A DNA stretch of 30,010 nucleotides from a virus. The position numbers were made by a program, and so were the translations under genes. Shown here in pieces: positions 1-6,765 of this stretch. The notes under the pieces are model-generated. The model saw only the letters and a program-made list of their open reading frames with translations, did no database searches and was not told the DNA's origin. Position 1 is the first letter of the stretch; each line of letters begins with the position of its first letter. The stretch covers positions 1 through 30,010 of IMG/VR virus record IMGVR_UViG_3300025717_000004. The stretch is one strand, 5' to 3'.

Positions 1-1
1 C

Positions 2-2614
2 CTCGGTAAAAAAATCAAGGTGCTTGCACACAGAGGGTACACATCCTTCGTAAACCGCATACACCCGATCGACCAGTTCTCTGAGCTATACAAGAAGCTC
101 GAGGGTGGTGATATTGCATCACGGCAAGACCCGGGGCTGCTCGCGCAGAATATGAACGGATGGATCGGCCTTGCACAACACTTCCTCGAGTACGGCACGA
201 TCAAGCGTTCGTGGTACCAAGAGGCGCAAAAGGGCAAAGTGGGCACCGTGAAGGTCGAAGGGAAACCGCTCAAAGAGATCTTGTTGCCTATCGACAAGCT
301 CGACGCGATGCGTGAGTTCAGTGCATACCTTGTAAGTAGGCGCGACATTGAGCTCGGAGCGCGGGAAATTACAACCGGAGCCACGGCAGGAGACGCGGAG
401 GCGACCATCGAGTACCTCGAGCGCAAGTTCCCGGCATTCAAGCAGGCGGCCGAGGAGCTCGACACGTATCAAACGAGCCTTCTCGACATGCTTGTTGAGT
501 ACGGTGTGCTCGATCCGGCAATGAAAAAAACGATGCAAGACATGAACAAGATGTACGTGCCTTTCTACCGAGTGCAGGAGGAGATCACACAAAAGGACTT
601 CATGGGGCGCACACTGCAAAGCAAAAACCCTATCAAGAAGATCAAGGGCTCGCAGCGCGACATTGCAGATCCGATCGACAGCATCATCAAGAACACATAC
701 ACGTTCGCGAACCTCGCACGGCGCAATGAGGTCATGCAGGCATTCGCGCTTGGCGCAGAAAAACACCCAGACCTCGGCACATTGTTCGAGCGTGTCCCCG
801 GTGACATGGCAAAGGTTGCAACAGTAGACGCAAAAGACATTGCGTACAAGGCGTTCGGCGCCGACAGTGAGTTCGCAAAAAACTTCCTTCCAACAGAGGT
901 GCAGATGTTCATAGAGATGGTCATGCCGGAAAAGCTTGTGCCTATATTCCGGCCGACATTCTCGCAACAAGGCGACGTTGTGACTGTGCTCGATGGCGGA
1001 AAGGCAAAGCACTATTATGTTGACCGCGATCTATACGAGGCGATCGAAGGCATGAACATTGACCAAGCGGGCTTCTACATGAACCTGTTTGCGTTCCCGG
1101 CACAAACACTCCGCGCGGGCGCAACACTTACGCCGGAGTTTATGGCTCGCAACCCCATGCGCGACACCTTTGTTGCCGGAATACAAACAAAACATGGCTT
1201 CCGACTTGGCTTCGATACCGTGCGCGGGCTCGCTTCGCTGCTCAAAAAAGACGATGCATACAAGGCGTGGTTGATCGAGGGCGGAAACTTGTCGAGCCTT
1301 GTGTCGATGGATCGCAAGCAACTTGCCGAAACTCAAAAGACGCTGCTCAGACGAAGTGAGCGCATGAAGAACCTTGTCAAAAACCCGCTCGAGGTGCTGC
1401 AAATACTGTCCGCAGCGATGGAGCAGGCGACACGTATCGGTGAGGCACGGCGCGCACTCATAAAAGGAGAAGACCCCAAGCAGGCAGCACGAGCAGCGCG
1501 AGAGATCAGTTCCGACTTCCTGCGAATGGGTAGCAAGATCATCCCCATGTCGCGCGTGACGGCGTTCTTTAACGTTCGCGTGCAAGGTATAGATAAGATG
1601 TACCGGACGTTCAAGGATCAGCCGTTCAAGGCGACCGCACAATCAGTGCTTCGTATTACCCTTCCCTCGATCATCCTGTACATGATCAACCGAGACGAGG
1701 AGGGGTGGGAAGAAATCCCGCAGTGGCAGAAGGATGTATTTTGGCTTGTGCCGATCCCGCGCCAGTTTGCACAGAACATTCCCGGGCTTGTTACAGAGGA
1801 GCAAGGCGAGAATGTGTGGCTCAGAATACCGAAACCGTTCGAGTACGGCCTTGTGTTTGGATCGCTTCCAGAGCGGTTCATGGAGTACCTCGACAAAAAA
1901 GACCCGGAGAAGATGGACGAAGTGTTCCGCACATTGCGCACGAGCTTCCTGCCGCTACCTATCCCGACCGGGGCGCTCCCGATTATGGAAAATTGGTTCA
2001 ACTACTCGATATTCCTCGACCGGCCGATCATTCCTCGAGGCAAGGAGAACTTACCAGCAGAAGACCAGTACACCGACGGCACGAGCGAGATCGCAAAGAT
2101 TGCGGGGGATGCCATCAACTACAGCCCGGCGAAGATCGACAACCTACTGTATGGGTATTTTGCAGGCCTTGGGCGATACGCAACAGAAAGCGTGGATAGT
2201 GTGCTCAAAGGTACCGGCATCGTGAGTGTGCCGCCTGAGCCAGCAGCGACGCCGTCGGAGATCCCGGTACAGAAAGCTTTTGTGGTCAGGGCTCCGATCG
2301 GTTCAGGAAGCAACAGCGTCGAAACATTCTACCGCAGGCGGGAGGAGGCGACTGTTGCACACAACAAGATCAACATGTTGCTCGAGAGTGGGCAGACAGC
2401 AGAAGCGCGTGAGTACCTTGCGGAACACCCGGAGGCGAAGCTGTACACGTCATACAACCGTGTTGCGAAGAAAATGGGCGAAATTCGTGCGGCAAAGGAT
2501 CGCATATATCAGTCAGAGACAATGTCGCCAGAGGAAAAACGCAAAAAGCTCGACAAGCTCGACAGCATCATGACCGAGCTTGCATACCGGTCAGTGAACA
2601 TAGAGCTCAAATAA
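2..2614 (+). CDS. Large polyvalent virion protein, C-terminal part (LPD38-like), 5' partial
   Basis: The frame is open to the left edge (first full codon at base 2), so this is the C-terminal ~870 residues of a longer protein; the GTG at 20 is probably not the start. The region coded by about 1380-1920 looks like the LPD38 domain of phage polyvalent proteins: a helical stretch ending in SSDFLRMGS, then SRVTAFFNVRVQGIDKMYRTF-like text, a hydrophobic helix (LPSIILYMINRD), IPQWQKDVFWLVPIP and IPKPFEYGLVFGSLPERF. Such proteins are thought to be packaged and injected with the DNA (family knowledge; their activities vary). The last ~100 residues are charged and helical. It directly precedes the lysis genes, as late virion genes often do. 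The domain name is from memory of the pattern and was not searched. Confidence 0.75.
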   Translation, partial: LGKKIKVLAHRGYTSFVNRIHPIDQFSELYKKLEGGDIASRQDPGLLAQNMNGWIGLAQHFLEYGTIKRSWYQEAQKGKVGTVKVEGKPLKEILLPIDKLDAMREFSAYLVSRRDIELGAREITTGATAGDAEATIEYLERKFPAFKQAAEELDTYQTSLLDMLVEYGVLDPAMKKTMQDMNKMYVPFYRVQEEITQKDFMGRTLQSKNPIKKIKGSQRDIADPIDSIIKNTYTFANLARRNEVMQAFALGAEKHPDLGTLFERVPGDMAKVATVDAKDIAYKAFGADSEFAKNFLPTEVQMFIEMVMPEKLVPIFRPTFSQQGDVVTVLDGGKAKHYYVDRDLYEAIEGMNIDQAGFYMNLFAFPAQTLRAGATLTPEFMARNPMRDTFVAGIQTKHGFRLGFDTVRGLASLLKKDDAYKAWLIEGGNLSSLVSMDRKQLAETQKTLLRRSERMKNLVKNPLEVLQILSAAMEQATRIGEARRALIKGEDPKQAARAAREISSDFLRMGSKIIPMSRVTAFFNVRVQGIDKMYRTFKDQPFKATAQSVLRITLPSIILYMINRDEEGWEEIPQWQKDVFWLVPIPRQFAQNIPGLVTEEQGENVWLRIPKPFEYGLVFGSLPERFMEYLDKKDPEKMDEVFRTLRTSFLPLPIPTGALPIMENWFNYSIFLDRPIIPRGKENLPAEDQYTDGTSEIAKIAGDAINYSPAKIDNLLYGYFAGLGRYATESVDSVLKGTGIVSVPPEPAATPSEIPVQKAFVVRAPIGSGSNSVETFYRRREEATVAHNKINMLLESGQTAEAREYLAEHPEAKLYTSYNRVAKKMGEIRAAKDRIYQSETMSPEEKRKKLDKLDSIMTELAYRSVNIELK

Positions 2615-2616
2615 GC

Positions 2617-2784
2617 ATGCGGACGTTGAACAAAGTGTGTTGGTATATGTTCTTGACATACATGACATTCATTGTTGTTGCCATACTTTATGTGTCATAC
2701 AAAGACCTTGGGCGCCAACAATTTGACGGATCATATCGCTATGATGGGCGCTATGATCCGGGACTTTTGCACCCAGATCTGTAG
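2617..2784 (+). CDS. Small single-TM protein, 55 aa, unknown
   Basis: The ATG lies two bases after the stop of the polyvalent protein gene, the same tight spacing seen for many genes here. The product has one hydrophobic segment (about residues 9-27, WYMFLTYMTFIVVAILYVSY) followed by a polar, Tyr/Asp-rich tail, so it is probably an inner-membrane protein with the tail on one side. Its place just before the transglycosylase and holin makes a lysis accessory role (antiholin or spanin-like) possible, but no family is recognised. No Shine-Dalgarno sequence is visible; translation may be coupled to the gene before it. Confidence 0.55.
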   Translation: MRTLNKVCWYMFLTYMTFIVVAILYVSYKDLGRQQFDGSYRYDGRYDPGLLHPDL

Positions 2785-2806
2785 CTGTGGATAAAGCTGC
2801 TATGCA

Positions 2807-2830
2807 GCGAGCGGCTCGGTATGCCATACT
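2807..2830 (+). promoter_or_regulatory. Probable promoter of the lysis genes with GC-rich dyad
   Basis: The dyad GCGAGC-G-GCTCGG (2807-2819) is followed by a -10-like CATACT (2825-2830). Eight bases later comes the ATG of the transglycosylase gene (2839), so transcription would begin at or within a base or two of the start codon. No good -35 is seen. The dyad closely matches the palindrome inside the strong promoter at 6284-6312. A second small inverted repeat (GCTGC/GCAGC) lies at 2796-2808. Confidence 0.5.
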
Positions 2831-2838
2831 GAAACGGT

Positions 2839-3471
2839 ATGAAAAAGAAAACACAAAAAATAGACCGCTACACAAAAACTATCCTGTTTTGTGGCGCGCT
2901 CATGTTCGTCGCCGTATTGGTGACACATGCAGCAGACGGAGAGGCAGAGTTCCGGTGTCGCGAGCTAGTCAAACAAGCAAAAGACTTCAAAGAGTTCTAC
3001 ATGACCGACACAGAGCGCGCAATGTGCGCCAGTGTAGGCATTACTGTGAACGAACCGTTCCAGCGTGAGGTCGAGCCACATGCAGGCACCACGATCGCAA
3101 CGCCGGAGTTTGGCGCAGAGCAAGAGGTGCCGGAGTGGTACACGCGCCAGCAGTACGTCAAAGAAAAGGAGCTTGCGTACCTCAACCTGTACCCAAAGCT
3201 ACAGAGGATATGTGCATGTGAGAGCACCGGAGATCCGGACGGAACGCCTCGACACTATGAAAACGACGGTGTCACAGTGCTCACCGGCAGGATCACACCG
3301 GAAGACATCGGCATGTGCCAGATCAACACGTATTTTTGGGAAGATCGTGCAATAGAGCTCGGGCTCGACATCACCGATCCGCACGACAATGTCTCTATGG
3401 CGAATTACATATACCGCAAATATGGGGCACAGCCGTGGTACCCAAGCAAAAAATGCCACGGTTATGATTAA
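2839..3471 (+). CDS. Membrane-anchored lytic transglycosylase-like endolysin
   Basis: This 210-aa protein has a basic N-terminus and one hydrophobic signal or anchor segment (residues ~12-31), which would export it to the periplasm or cell surface. The C-terminal part resembles a lysozyme/SLT fold: a candidate catalytic Glu128 in CACEST, then the GMCQIN box (158-163), which corresponds to the G-(L/M)-x-Q-I-N signature of transglycosylases, and Trp200 in a QPWYPS motif. It would cleave the glycan backbone of peptidoglycan. It is followed by a holin and an amidase, so this is a lysis cassette with two different wall-degrading enzymes. The start is the ATG just behind a -10 box; the message may be leaderless. 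The ~95-residue linker between anchor and catalytic part is not recognised. Confidence 0.75.
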   Translation: MKKKTQKIDRYTKTILFCGALMFVAVLVTHAADGEAEFRCRELVKQAKDFKEFYMTDTERAMCASVGITVNEPFQREVEPHAGTTIATPEFGAEQEVPEWYTRQQYVKEKELAYLNLYPKLQRICACESTGDPDGTPRHYENDGVTVLTGRITPEDIGMCQINTYFWEDRAIELGLDITDPHDNVSMANYIYRKYGAQPWYPSKKCHGYD

Positions 3472-3486
3472 CAGTAACAAACAATC

Positions 3487-3753
3487 ATGCAAGAATTCAT
3501 CAGCATAGGAGTTGTCGGCGCAGCATTTTCGCTTGCGCTCGAGTATTTACAAGCACGATGGGGAATGAACAGCAAAGAGTCGCGCCTCATTGCGCTAGCT
3601 GGCTCGATCATGCTCGGATCAGCCTTGTGGTACGTCATGCAGTTCGAGGCCGTGTGGCAAGCGATCCTCGGGGTGCTCGGAGTGGCATCAACGATGTACG
3701 CAATGTTCTTTTCTGATCGTCATCGTAATGCAGACGGCAGTCTCAACAAATAA
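3487..3753 (+). CDS. Holin-like protein with three TM segments
   Basis: The 88-aa product has three hydrophobic segments (about residues 4-22, 33-51 and 56-75), short loops and a charged C-terminal tail ending DRHRNADGSLNK. This is the topology of class I phage holins, which make lesions in the cytoplasmic membrane and time lysis. It lies between a transglycosylase and an amidase gene, with 15 and 2 bases between them. There is no recognisable Shine-Dalgarno before the ATG. The role rests on topology and position, not on a sequence signature. Confidence 0.7.
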   Translation: MQEFISIGVVGAAFSLALEYLQARWGMNSKESRLIALAGSIMLGSALWYVMQFEAVWQAILGVLGVASTMYAMFFSDRHRNADGSLNK

Positions 3754-3755
3754 CC

Positions 3756-4280
3756 ATGAATAGACCAGCTTGGATCATCGTACACCATACCGGAGGCACC
3801 AACGCAAACCCTCGTGCGGACACATCGCACCACACGTTCGAGACAGTGAACGAGTGGCACCGGCAGCTGTGGAATTGGGAAAGCACGACCGGAAACTATA
3901 TCGGGTATCACTTTTTCATCGACAAGACCGGGAAGGTGACACAAGGACGCGGGCTCGACGAGGCAGGGGCGCACACAAAGGGCATGAACACAAGCAGTAT
4001 TGGCATTTGTCTCGCCGGGAATTTTGACGTGACCATGCCAACGGTAGAGCAAGAAATAGCACTGCGCGAGCTACTCATAAAGCTCATGAAGCAGCTTAAG
4101 ATACCGGCCGACAAGATCGTACCGCACCGGAAGTTCAGCAGCAAAACGTGCTACGGATCAAACCTCAAAGATGATTGGGCGGCACTGTTGGTCAAAAACA
4201 AGATCGACGTGTGTACGCTCGAAATGTTCAGCACACAAGACTTGCTCGGAGAATTGCGGCGGAGATGGTGGGGCACCTAG
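3756..4280 (+). CDS. N-acetylmuramoyl-L-alanine amidase (T7 lysozyme-like)
   Basis: This 174-aa protein is a zinc amidase of the Amidase_2/PGRP fold, which cuts the bond between MurNAc and the peptide stem. Visible motifs: IIVHHTGG with His10/His11, GYHFFID with Tyr51, GRGLDEAGAHTKGMN (His72), SIGICLAGNFD, and PHRKFSSKTCYG with His124, Lys130 and Cys132. The His-x5-Lys-x-Cys spacing equals that of T7 lysozyme (His122, Lys128, Cys130), so zinc ligands and catalytic residues all look intact. It has no signal peptide and would depend on the neighbouring holin for export. The C-terminal ~30 residues (after NKIDVCTLEMF) extend beyond the core and are unassigned. The stop is followed at once by a long inverted repeat. 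Confidence 0.93.
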   Translation: MNRPAWIIVHHTGGTNANPRADTSHHTFETVNEWHRQLWNWESTTGNYIGYHFFIDKTGKVTQGRGLDEAGAHTKGMNTSSIGICLAGNFDVTMPTVEQEIALRELLIKLMKQLKIPADKIVPHRKFSSKTCYGSNLKDDWAALLVKNKIDVCTLEMFSTQDLLGELRRRWWGT

Positions 4281-4389
4281 GGGTGTCCCCCTTTCGGTTC
4301 TCGTCATAGTGTAGGGCGCAGTCGATCTTGTACTCAAGTTACATCACCATCCCAGCGACACCGACGAGAGCCGAAAGGGGAACGTCCCC
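4281..4389 (+). other. Long inverted repeat / candidate structured RNA after the amidase gene
   Basis: Bases 4288-4305 pair with 4363-4380 in an 18-bp helix (17 Watson-Crick pairs and one G-U). GGGG at 4280-4283 can add an outer helix with CCCC at 4386-4389. The 57-base loop can form further pairs (CTTG-TACT-CAAG at 4327-4338; GTGT with ACAC). It begins right after a stop codon, is not followed by a T-run, and overlaps the possible 5' end of the next gene. It could be an RNA-processing or translation-control element. Confidence 0.55.
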
Positions 4390-4585
4390 GAGTTCTTTGA
4401 CAGCCGGAGACAATACTGTGGTCAAGGCAACGCAAGCACAGGCTCAAAAAGACGAGTCTACCAAACTAAATCCGTGCATCGTGTGCGGAAAGCATACCCA
4501 TGTGTGGGGCTATGTGGCGCGAGGAAAGAGCCACGTTTGCTCGAAAGATTGTTACATCCAGTACACAAAGACGAGGTACCCATGA
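4328..4585 (+). CDS. Small zinc-finger-like protein (MYM/TRASH-like), start uncertain
   Basis: No ATG exists in this frame. The longest form starts at TTG 4328, inside the loop of the inverted repeat; TTG 4397 and GTG 4418 are better candidates because they lie behind the hairpin. GTG 4418 gives MVKATQAQ as N-terminus. The conserved-looking part is CIVCGKHTHVWGYVARG followed by HVCSKDCY: a CxxC pair, then a CxxxC pair, as in small treble-clef or MYM/TRASH zinc fingers. The TGA stop overlaps the next ATG (ATGA), which supports real, coupled translation. First of three adjacent Cys-rich small genes. Function unknown; protein or nucleic-acid binding is likely for such folds. Confidence 0.6.
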   Translation: MYSSYITIPATPTRAERGTSPSSLTAGDNTVVKATQAQAQKDESTKLNPCIVCGKHTHVWGYVARGKSHVCSKDCYIQYTKTRYP

Positions 4586-4770
4586 GCACAACACACCTAC
4601 CATGCGAGCACTGCGGTCAATGGATCGCGCTCAAGACTTCGCACTACGTCGTCATCGAGTACAACGGCAAAAAGGTGCATGCGCACTTCAACCCCTGCAT
4701 GCAGCGGGTGATCGAGCAACACCCCAACGCCTTCATCGCTCAAGAGCACACCAACCACCATCGGAGGTGA
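4582..4770 (+). CDS. Small CxxC protein, 62 aa, unknown
   Basis: The start ATG overlaps the stop of the gene before it (ATGA at 4582-4585). The product opens with LPCEHCGQWIAL, a CxxC knuckle, and has a later HFNPCMQRV with a His and a Cys that could complete a zinc site, then a His-rich tail (EHTNHHRR). It resembles the small zinc-ribbon proteins on either side but is not recognised as a known family. Confidence 0.6.
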   Translation: MSTTHLPCEHCGQWIALKTSHYVVIEYNGKKVHAHFNPCMQRVIEQHPNAFIAQEHTNHHRR

Positions 4771-4772
4771 TC

Positions 4773-4946
4773 ATGTACCAACAGGCGTATTCTCGGTTCA
4801 GTTGCGACAAATGTGGAACGCTCATCATGCGCTCACAACCAATCCTCGTCGTCGAGGAGCACAGCGACGTGCTGCACTTTTGTTCAGAAGAATGCAAAGC
4901 AGAGCACGATCTCGAACAGGTTGTCGCCTTCGTGGAGGGTGAATAG
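4773..4946 (+). CDS. Small zinc-finger protein (FCSEEC type), 57 aa
   Basis: This gene has the only clear strong ribosome binding site noted in the window, GGAGGTGA ending three bases before the ATG region (about 4763-4770), which decides the start. The protein has CDKC near residue 11 and FCSEECKAEH near residue 36, the two halves of a treble-clef/MYM-like zinc finger, separated by a strand-rich stretch. It ends in an acidic tail. It closes a run of three small Cys-rich genes and is followed by a GC-rich hairpin. Function unknown. Confidence 0.7.
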   Translation: MYQQAYSRFSCDKCGTLIMRSQPILVVEEHSDVLHFCSEECKAEHDLEQVVAFVEGE

Positions 4947-4954
4947 CCCACAAT

Positions 4955-4974
4955 GCCCCTGCAAATGCGGGGGC
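4955..4974 (+). terminator. GC-rich hairpin behind the zinc-finger genes
   Basis: GCCCCTGC (4955-4962) pairs with GCGGGGGC (4967-4974), eight pairs with one T-G, around an AAAT loop. It is 9 bases after the stop codon and just upstream of a new promoter, so it probably ends or protects the upstream message. It lacks a proper T-run (TTACTG follows). Confidence 0.5.
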
Positions 4975-4984
4975 TTACTGTCCG

Positions 4985-4993
4985 TGATATAAT
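4985..4993 (+). promoter_or_regulatory. Extended -10 promoter (TGaTATAAT)
   Basis: A perfect extended -10, TG-A-TATAAT, lies here. No -35 is needed for this class and none is obvious. Six bases separate it from the ATG at 5000, so the predicted transcription start coincides with the A of the ATG: a leaderless message. Confidence 0.75.
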
Positions 4994-4999
4994 ACCCCT

Positions 5000-5200
5000 A
5001 TGTCACTCCGCTCATCAGTCGAGAAGAAGGGGAAAGAAGTCACGCAGGTTATAGGCTTTTCTCAAGGCAACAAGAAGACTTGGCGCAATATCAAAACTGA
5101 CACCATCGAGCAAGGAGAGTTCACGAAGTTCGAGACAGAAGACGGAAGACTGGTCATGGTAAATACGAAGAACGTGGATTGGGTGGAGGTTATGTTGTAA
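5000..5200 (+). CDS. Small protein, 66 aa, unknown
   Basis: The 66-residue product begins basic (MSLRSSVEKKGKEV) and then reads like one small beta-rich domain with GFSQGNKKTW, FTKFETEDGRLVMVNTKNVDWVEV. A run of strands ending in a DGR turn fits a small regulatory or nucleic-acid-binding fold, but no family is recognised. It stands alone behind the extended -10 promoter at 4985-4993, with no Shine-Dalgarno, and is probably a highly transcribed monocistronic gene. A structured segment and two facing terminators follow it. Confidence 0.7.
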   Translation: MSLRSSVEKKGKEVTQVIGFSQGNKKTWRNIKTDTIEQGEFTKFETEDGRLVMVNTKNVDWVEVML

Positions 5201-5297
5201 AATACTATAGGACACAATTCATTTATTTTCTAACGCCCCTTGGTCGAACGACCTTGCGATTACTGCCGAAAACATAGGCAGTGGGCAATGGGAAGAT

Positions 5298-5319
5298 AAA
5301 AAACTCACCGAAAGGTGGG
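5298..5319 (-). terminator. Intrinsic terminator of the minus-strand nuclease gene
   Basis: Read on the minus strand: CCCACC-TTTC-GGTGAG followed directly by six Ts. It lies 61 bases beyond the stop codon of the PD-(D/E)XK gene. Confidence 0.8.
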
Positions 5320-5322
5320 GGC

Positions 5323-5361
5323 ACACCATTCCGCCTTCGGGCGGTTTGGTGTTTCTATTTT
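5323..5361 (+). terminator. Intrinsic terminator with UUCG loop
   Basis: ACACCATTCCGCC (5323-5335) and GGCGGTTTGGTGT (5340-5352) form a stem with a two-base mismatch, closed by a TTCG tetraloop and followed by the T-rich TTCTATTTTA. It ends + strand transcription before the convergent nuclease gene. Confidence 0.7.
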
Positions 5362-5379
5362 AGTCCGGGGCGCTTATTT

Positions 5380-6258
5380 TCAATAGAAGTTTAATGTTCG
5401 ACCAAGTTTCTTTTTTATGTCGTTGTAGAATTGTGAGTCTACCAAGACTAGTTTTATGTCCGGGTAGTATTTCTCCATTCGGCGCAGCTTGGTCTTACTG
5501 CCACCATCCATGTAGCCCTTCACCTCGTGGTACTCGATCGTGCCGTCATTGTTGTGTATCTTAAAATCGGGCAAGTAGGATCGATTGCCAAACTGTATTT
5601 GCTCAAACACAAACCGATCAACCTCATACTCCCACAGCTTGATCTCACCAACCTTCACCAAGTAGTCAAGAAAAAGTGCATAGTTGGCCTCCCATTTTGA
5701 CCGGAAAAACATTGTGCCTTTCGAGTTTTCATAGTGTCCGCTCTGAATATTGGGGTATCTATTGCCGTACATCATGTTCTTGGGCATCTTACCAACCAGC
5801 GCATCTGATATTTTTGCTTTGTGAGCGTCTACCAAGGAGGCGCGTGGAGCGTGTATTTTCTTTTGTATCTCGGGACGCAGCATCGCAGCAGACGTTGTTG
5901 CGCGAATGCGCTCAACAAACTCCGGAGTGCCTTGCTTTGTTCTGCCACGTTTGCGCCTGTGGCGCTCTTGGTTGCTCATTCCGTCCTTTATTTTGGCGGC
6001 CTCGTGCTGGCATTGTGGGGAACAGTATTTTGACTGAGAGCGCTGCATGCTGTTGTATTTTCTATTCAGTTCGTACTCACAGCTGCAAAAAGCACACGTC
6101 TTTTTTTGTGGCGGTTTTGCAAGAGCCTTTTTGTGCTTTGCCTCTGCACTGCACCTCGGGGAGCAATAGCTTGAGCGCATGCGCTGTTGCGCACTGTACT
6201 TTTCGTTCAGTGGGTATTCTGTGCCGCAGTTCTTGCACTTTTTAGTGCGTGTCGTCAT
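5380..6258 (-). CDS. PD-(D/E)XK endonuclease with two zinc fingers, probably homing-type
   Basis: The 292-aa product has two N-terminal zinc fingers (C8/C11 with C32/C36, and C55/C58 with C79/C83; each CxxC...YCSPxC), a basic linker, then a nuclease domain: FRSKWEANYALFLDYL with Glu190, LWEYE, YLPDF with Asp231, and YHEVKGY with Glu245 and Lys247. This is the E...PD...ExK set of PD-(D/E)XK nucleases and resembles phage endonucleases of the EDxHD/Vsr-like kind. It is the only confident minus-strand gene, typical of a free-standing homing or selfish endonuclease. A GTG at 6264 is in frame but touches the -10 box; the ATG at 6258 lies where transcription should begin and is preferred. It has its own promoter and terminator. 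Confidence 0.85.
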   Translation of the reverse strand: MTTRTKKCKNCGTEYPLNEKYSAQQRMRSSYCSPRCSAEAKHKKALAKPPQKKTCAFCSCEYELNRKYNSMQRSQSKYCSPQCQHEAAKIKDGMSNQERHRRKRGRTKQGTPEFVERIRATTSAAMLRPEIQKKIHAPRASLVDAHKAKISDALVGKMPKNMMYGNRYPNIQSGHYENSKGTMFFRSKWEANYALFLDYLVKVGEIKLWEYEVDRFVFEQIQFGNRSYLPDFKIHNNDGTIEYHEVKGYMDGGSKTKLRRMEKYYPDIKLVLVDSQFYNDIKKKLGRTLNFY

Positions 6259-6264
6259 ATCCAC

Positions 6265-6270
6265 AGTATA
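6265..6270 (-). promoter_or_regulatory. -10 box of the minus-strand nuclease gene
   Basis: Minus-strand TATACT (6270 to 6265) lies six bases before the ATG at 6258, again giving an apparently leaderless start. No strong -35 is visible; the 13-bp palindrome of the divergent promoter (6292-6304) lies just upstream, so one regulator could control both directions. Confidence 0.55.
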
Positions 6271-6283
6271 GCAGAATAATGCA

Positions 6284-6312
6284 TTGACATAGCGAGCCGC
6301 TCGCTCTACACT
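6284..6312 (+). promoter_or_regulatory. Strong early promoter with palindromic operator in the spacer
   Basis: TTGACA (6284-6289) and TACACT (6307-6312) are separated by exactly 17 bases, a near-consensus sigma70 promoter. The spacer contains GCGAGC-C-GCTCGC (6292-6304), a perfect 6+6 dyad with one central base, placed where a bound protein would block RNA polymerase. Related GC-rich elements occur at 2807, 8083, 12383 and 15972. It drives the 6353-7681 genes and probably more. Confidence 0.85.
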
Positions 6313-6352
6313 GTGTACAGGTCGATAATTTACTCAGCAACCATATTGAAAA

Positions 6353-6493
6353 ATGGATAAGAAACTAAGCGAGTACATGCGCAGCATCGGACGCAAGGGC
6401 GGCAAAGCCACAGCCAAGAAGTACGGCCGTGAGCACATGAAAGCGCTCGGCAAGGCGTCGGCAGAGAAGCAGCGCAAAGCTCGCACAAAATAA
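6353..6493 (+). CDS. Small basic KGG-type protein, 46 aa
   Basis: A 46-residue, very basic, helical product containing SIGRKGGKATAKKYG and a second ALGKASAEKQRKA stretch. Short RKGG-containing proteins are common in phages and bacteria but their role is unclear; nucleic-acid binding is an inference from charge. It is the first gene behind the strong 6284-6312 promoter, with a ~35-base leader, and is followed two bases later by the next gene. No clear Shine-Dalgarno is seen. Confidence 0.65.
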   Translation: MDKKLSEYMRSIGRKGGKATAKKYGREHMKALGKASAEKQRKARTK

Positions 6494-6495
6494 CC

Positions 6496-6732
6496 ATGCA
6501 AGATACAACCCCCATCACATTCCTTGGGCTCCTCAGGAAGTACGCAGGCAACATCAACCGCGCACACCCGCTCGAGCTCAAAGCAGCCCGCAACGCTGTT
6601 CCGGAGAATGTCACACCGCTCAACCACTTCGCGCGTGCAGTCAAAAACTACAAGCTCGAGTGCAAGCGCAAGCATAAGAAGATCTGTACCAGCCGTGAAG
6701 GTCTTTGTGAACCGGACAAGTGCTGCTGTTAG
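6496..6732 (+). CDS. Unknown 78-aa protein with Cys-rich C-terminus
   Basis: The start follows the previous stop after two bases (TAACCATG). The N-terminal half looks helical (ITFLGLLRKYAGNINRAHP), and the C-terminal third is basic and Cys-rich: YKLECKRKHKKICTSREGLCEPDKCCC, holding six Cys in about 25 residues, so a metal-binding or disulfide knot is possible. No family recognised. It sits between the KGG-type protein and the RecT-like gene in the early operon. Confidence 0.65.
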   Translation: MQDTTPITFLGLLRKYAGNINRAHPLELKAARNAVPENVTPLNHFARAVKNYKLECKRKHKKICTSREGLCEPDKCCC

Positions 6733-6765
6733 ATCGCAGTCATTAGAAGAGCAATCAATATCGCT

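Larger units (their letters stand above)
5234..5372 (+). other. Structured intergenic segment (multi-hairpin, closing helix)
   Basis: CGCCCC (5234-5239) can pair with GGGGCG (5367-5372), enclosing GGTC-gaac-GACC (5242-5253), ACTGCC/GGCAGT (5262-5267 with 5277-5282), CTCACC-GAAA-GGTGGG (5304-5319) and the UUCG hairpin at 5325-5352. The last two are also explained as terminators for the two converging genes; the first two hairpins and the closing helix are not. A weak promoter (TTGGGT 5179-5184, TACTAT 5203-5208, spacer 18) could drive it as a separate RNA, or it may be the 3' end of the preceding message. Confidence 0.4.

Noticed and set aside
119-1012. 297-codon open frame on the minus strand
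   Set aside because: Antisense to the polyvalent protein; His/Cys/Leu-rich text without family features.
2653-2680. TTGACA as a promoter -35
   Set aside because: It is inside the small TM gene and no -10 lies at 16-18 bases; the next TAT-like box is about 23 bases away.
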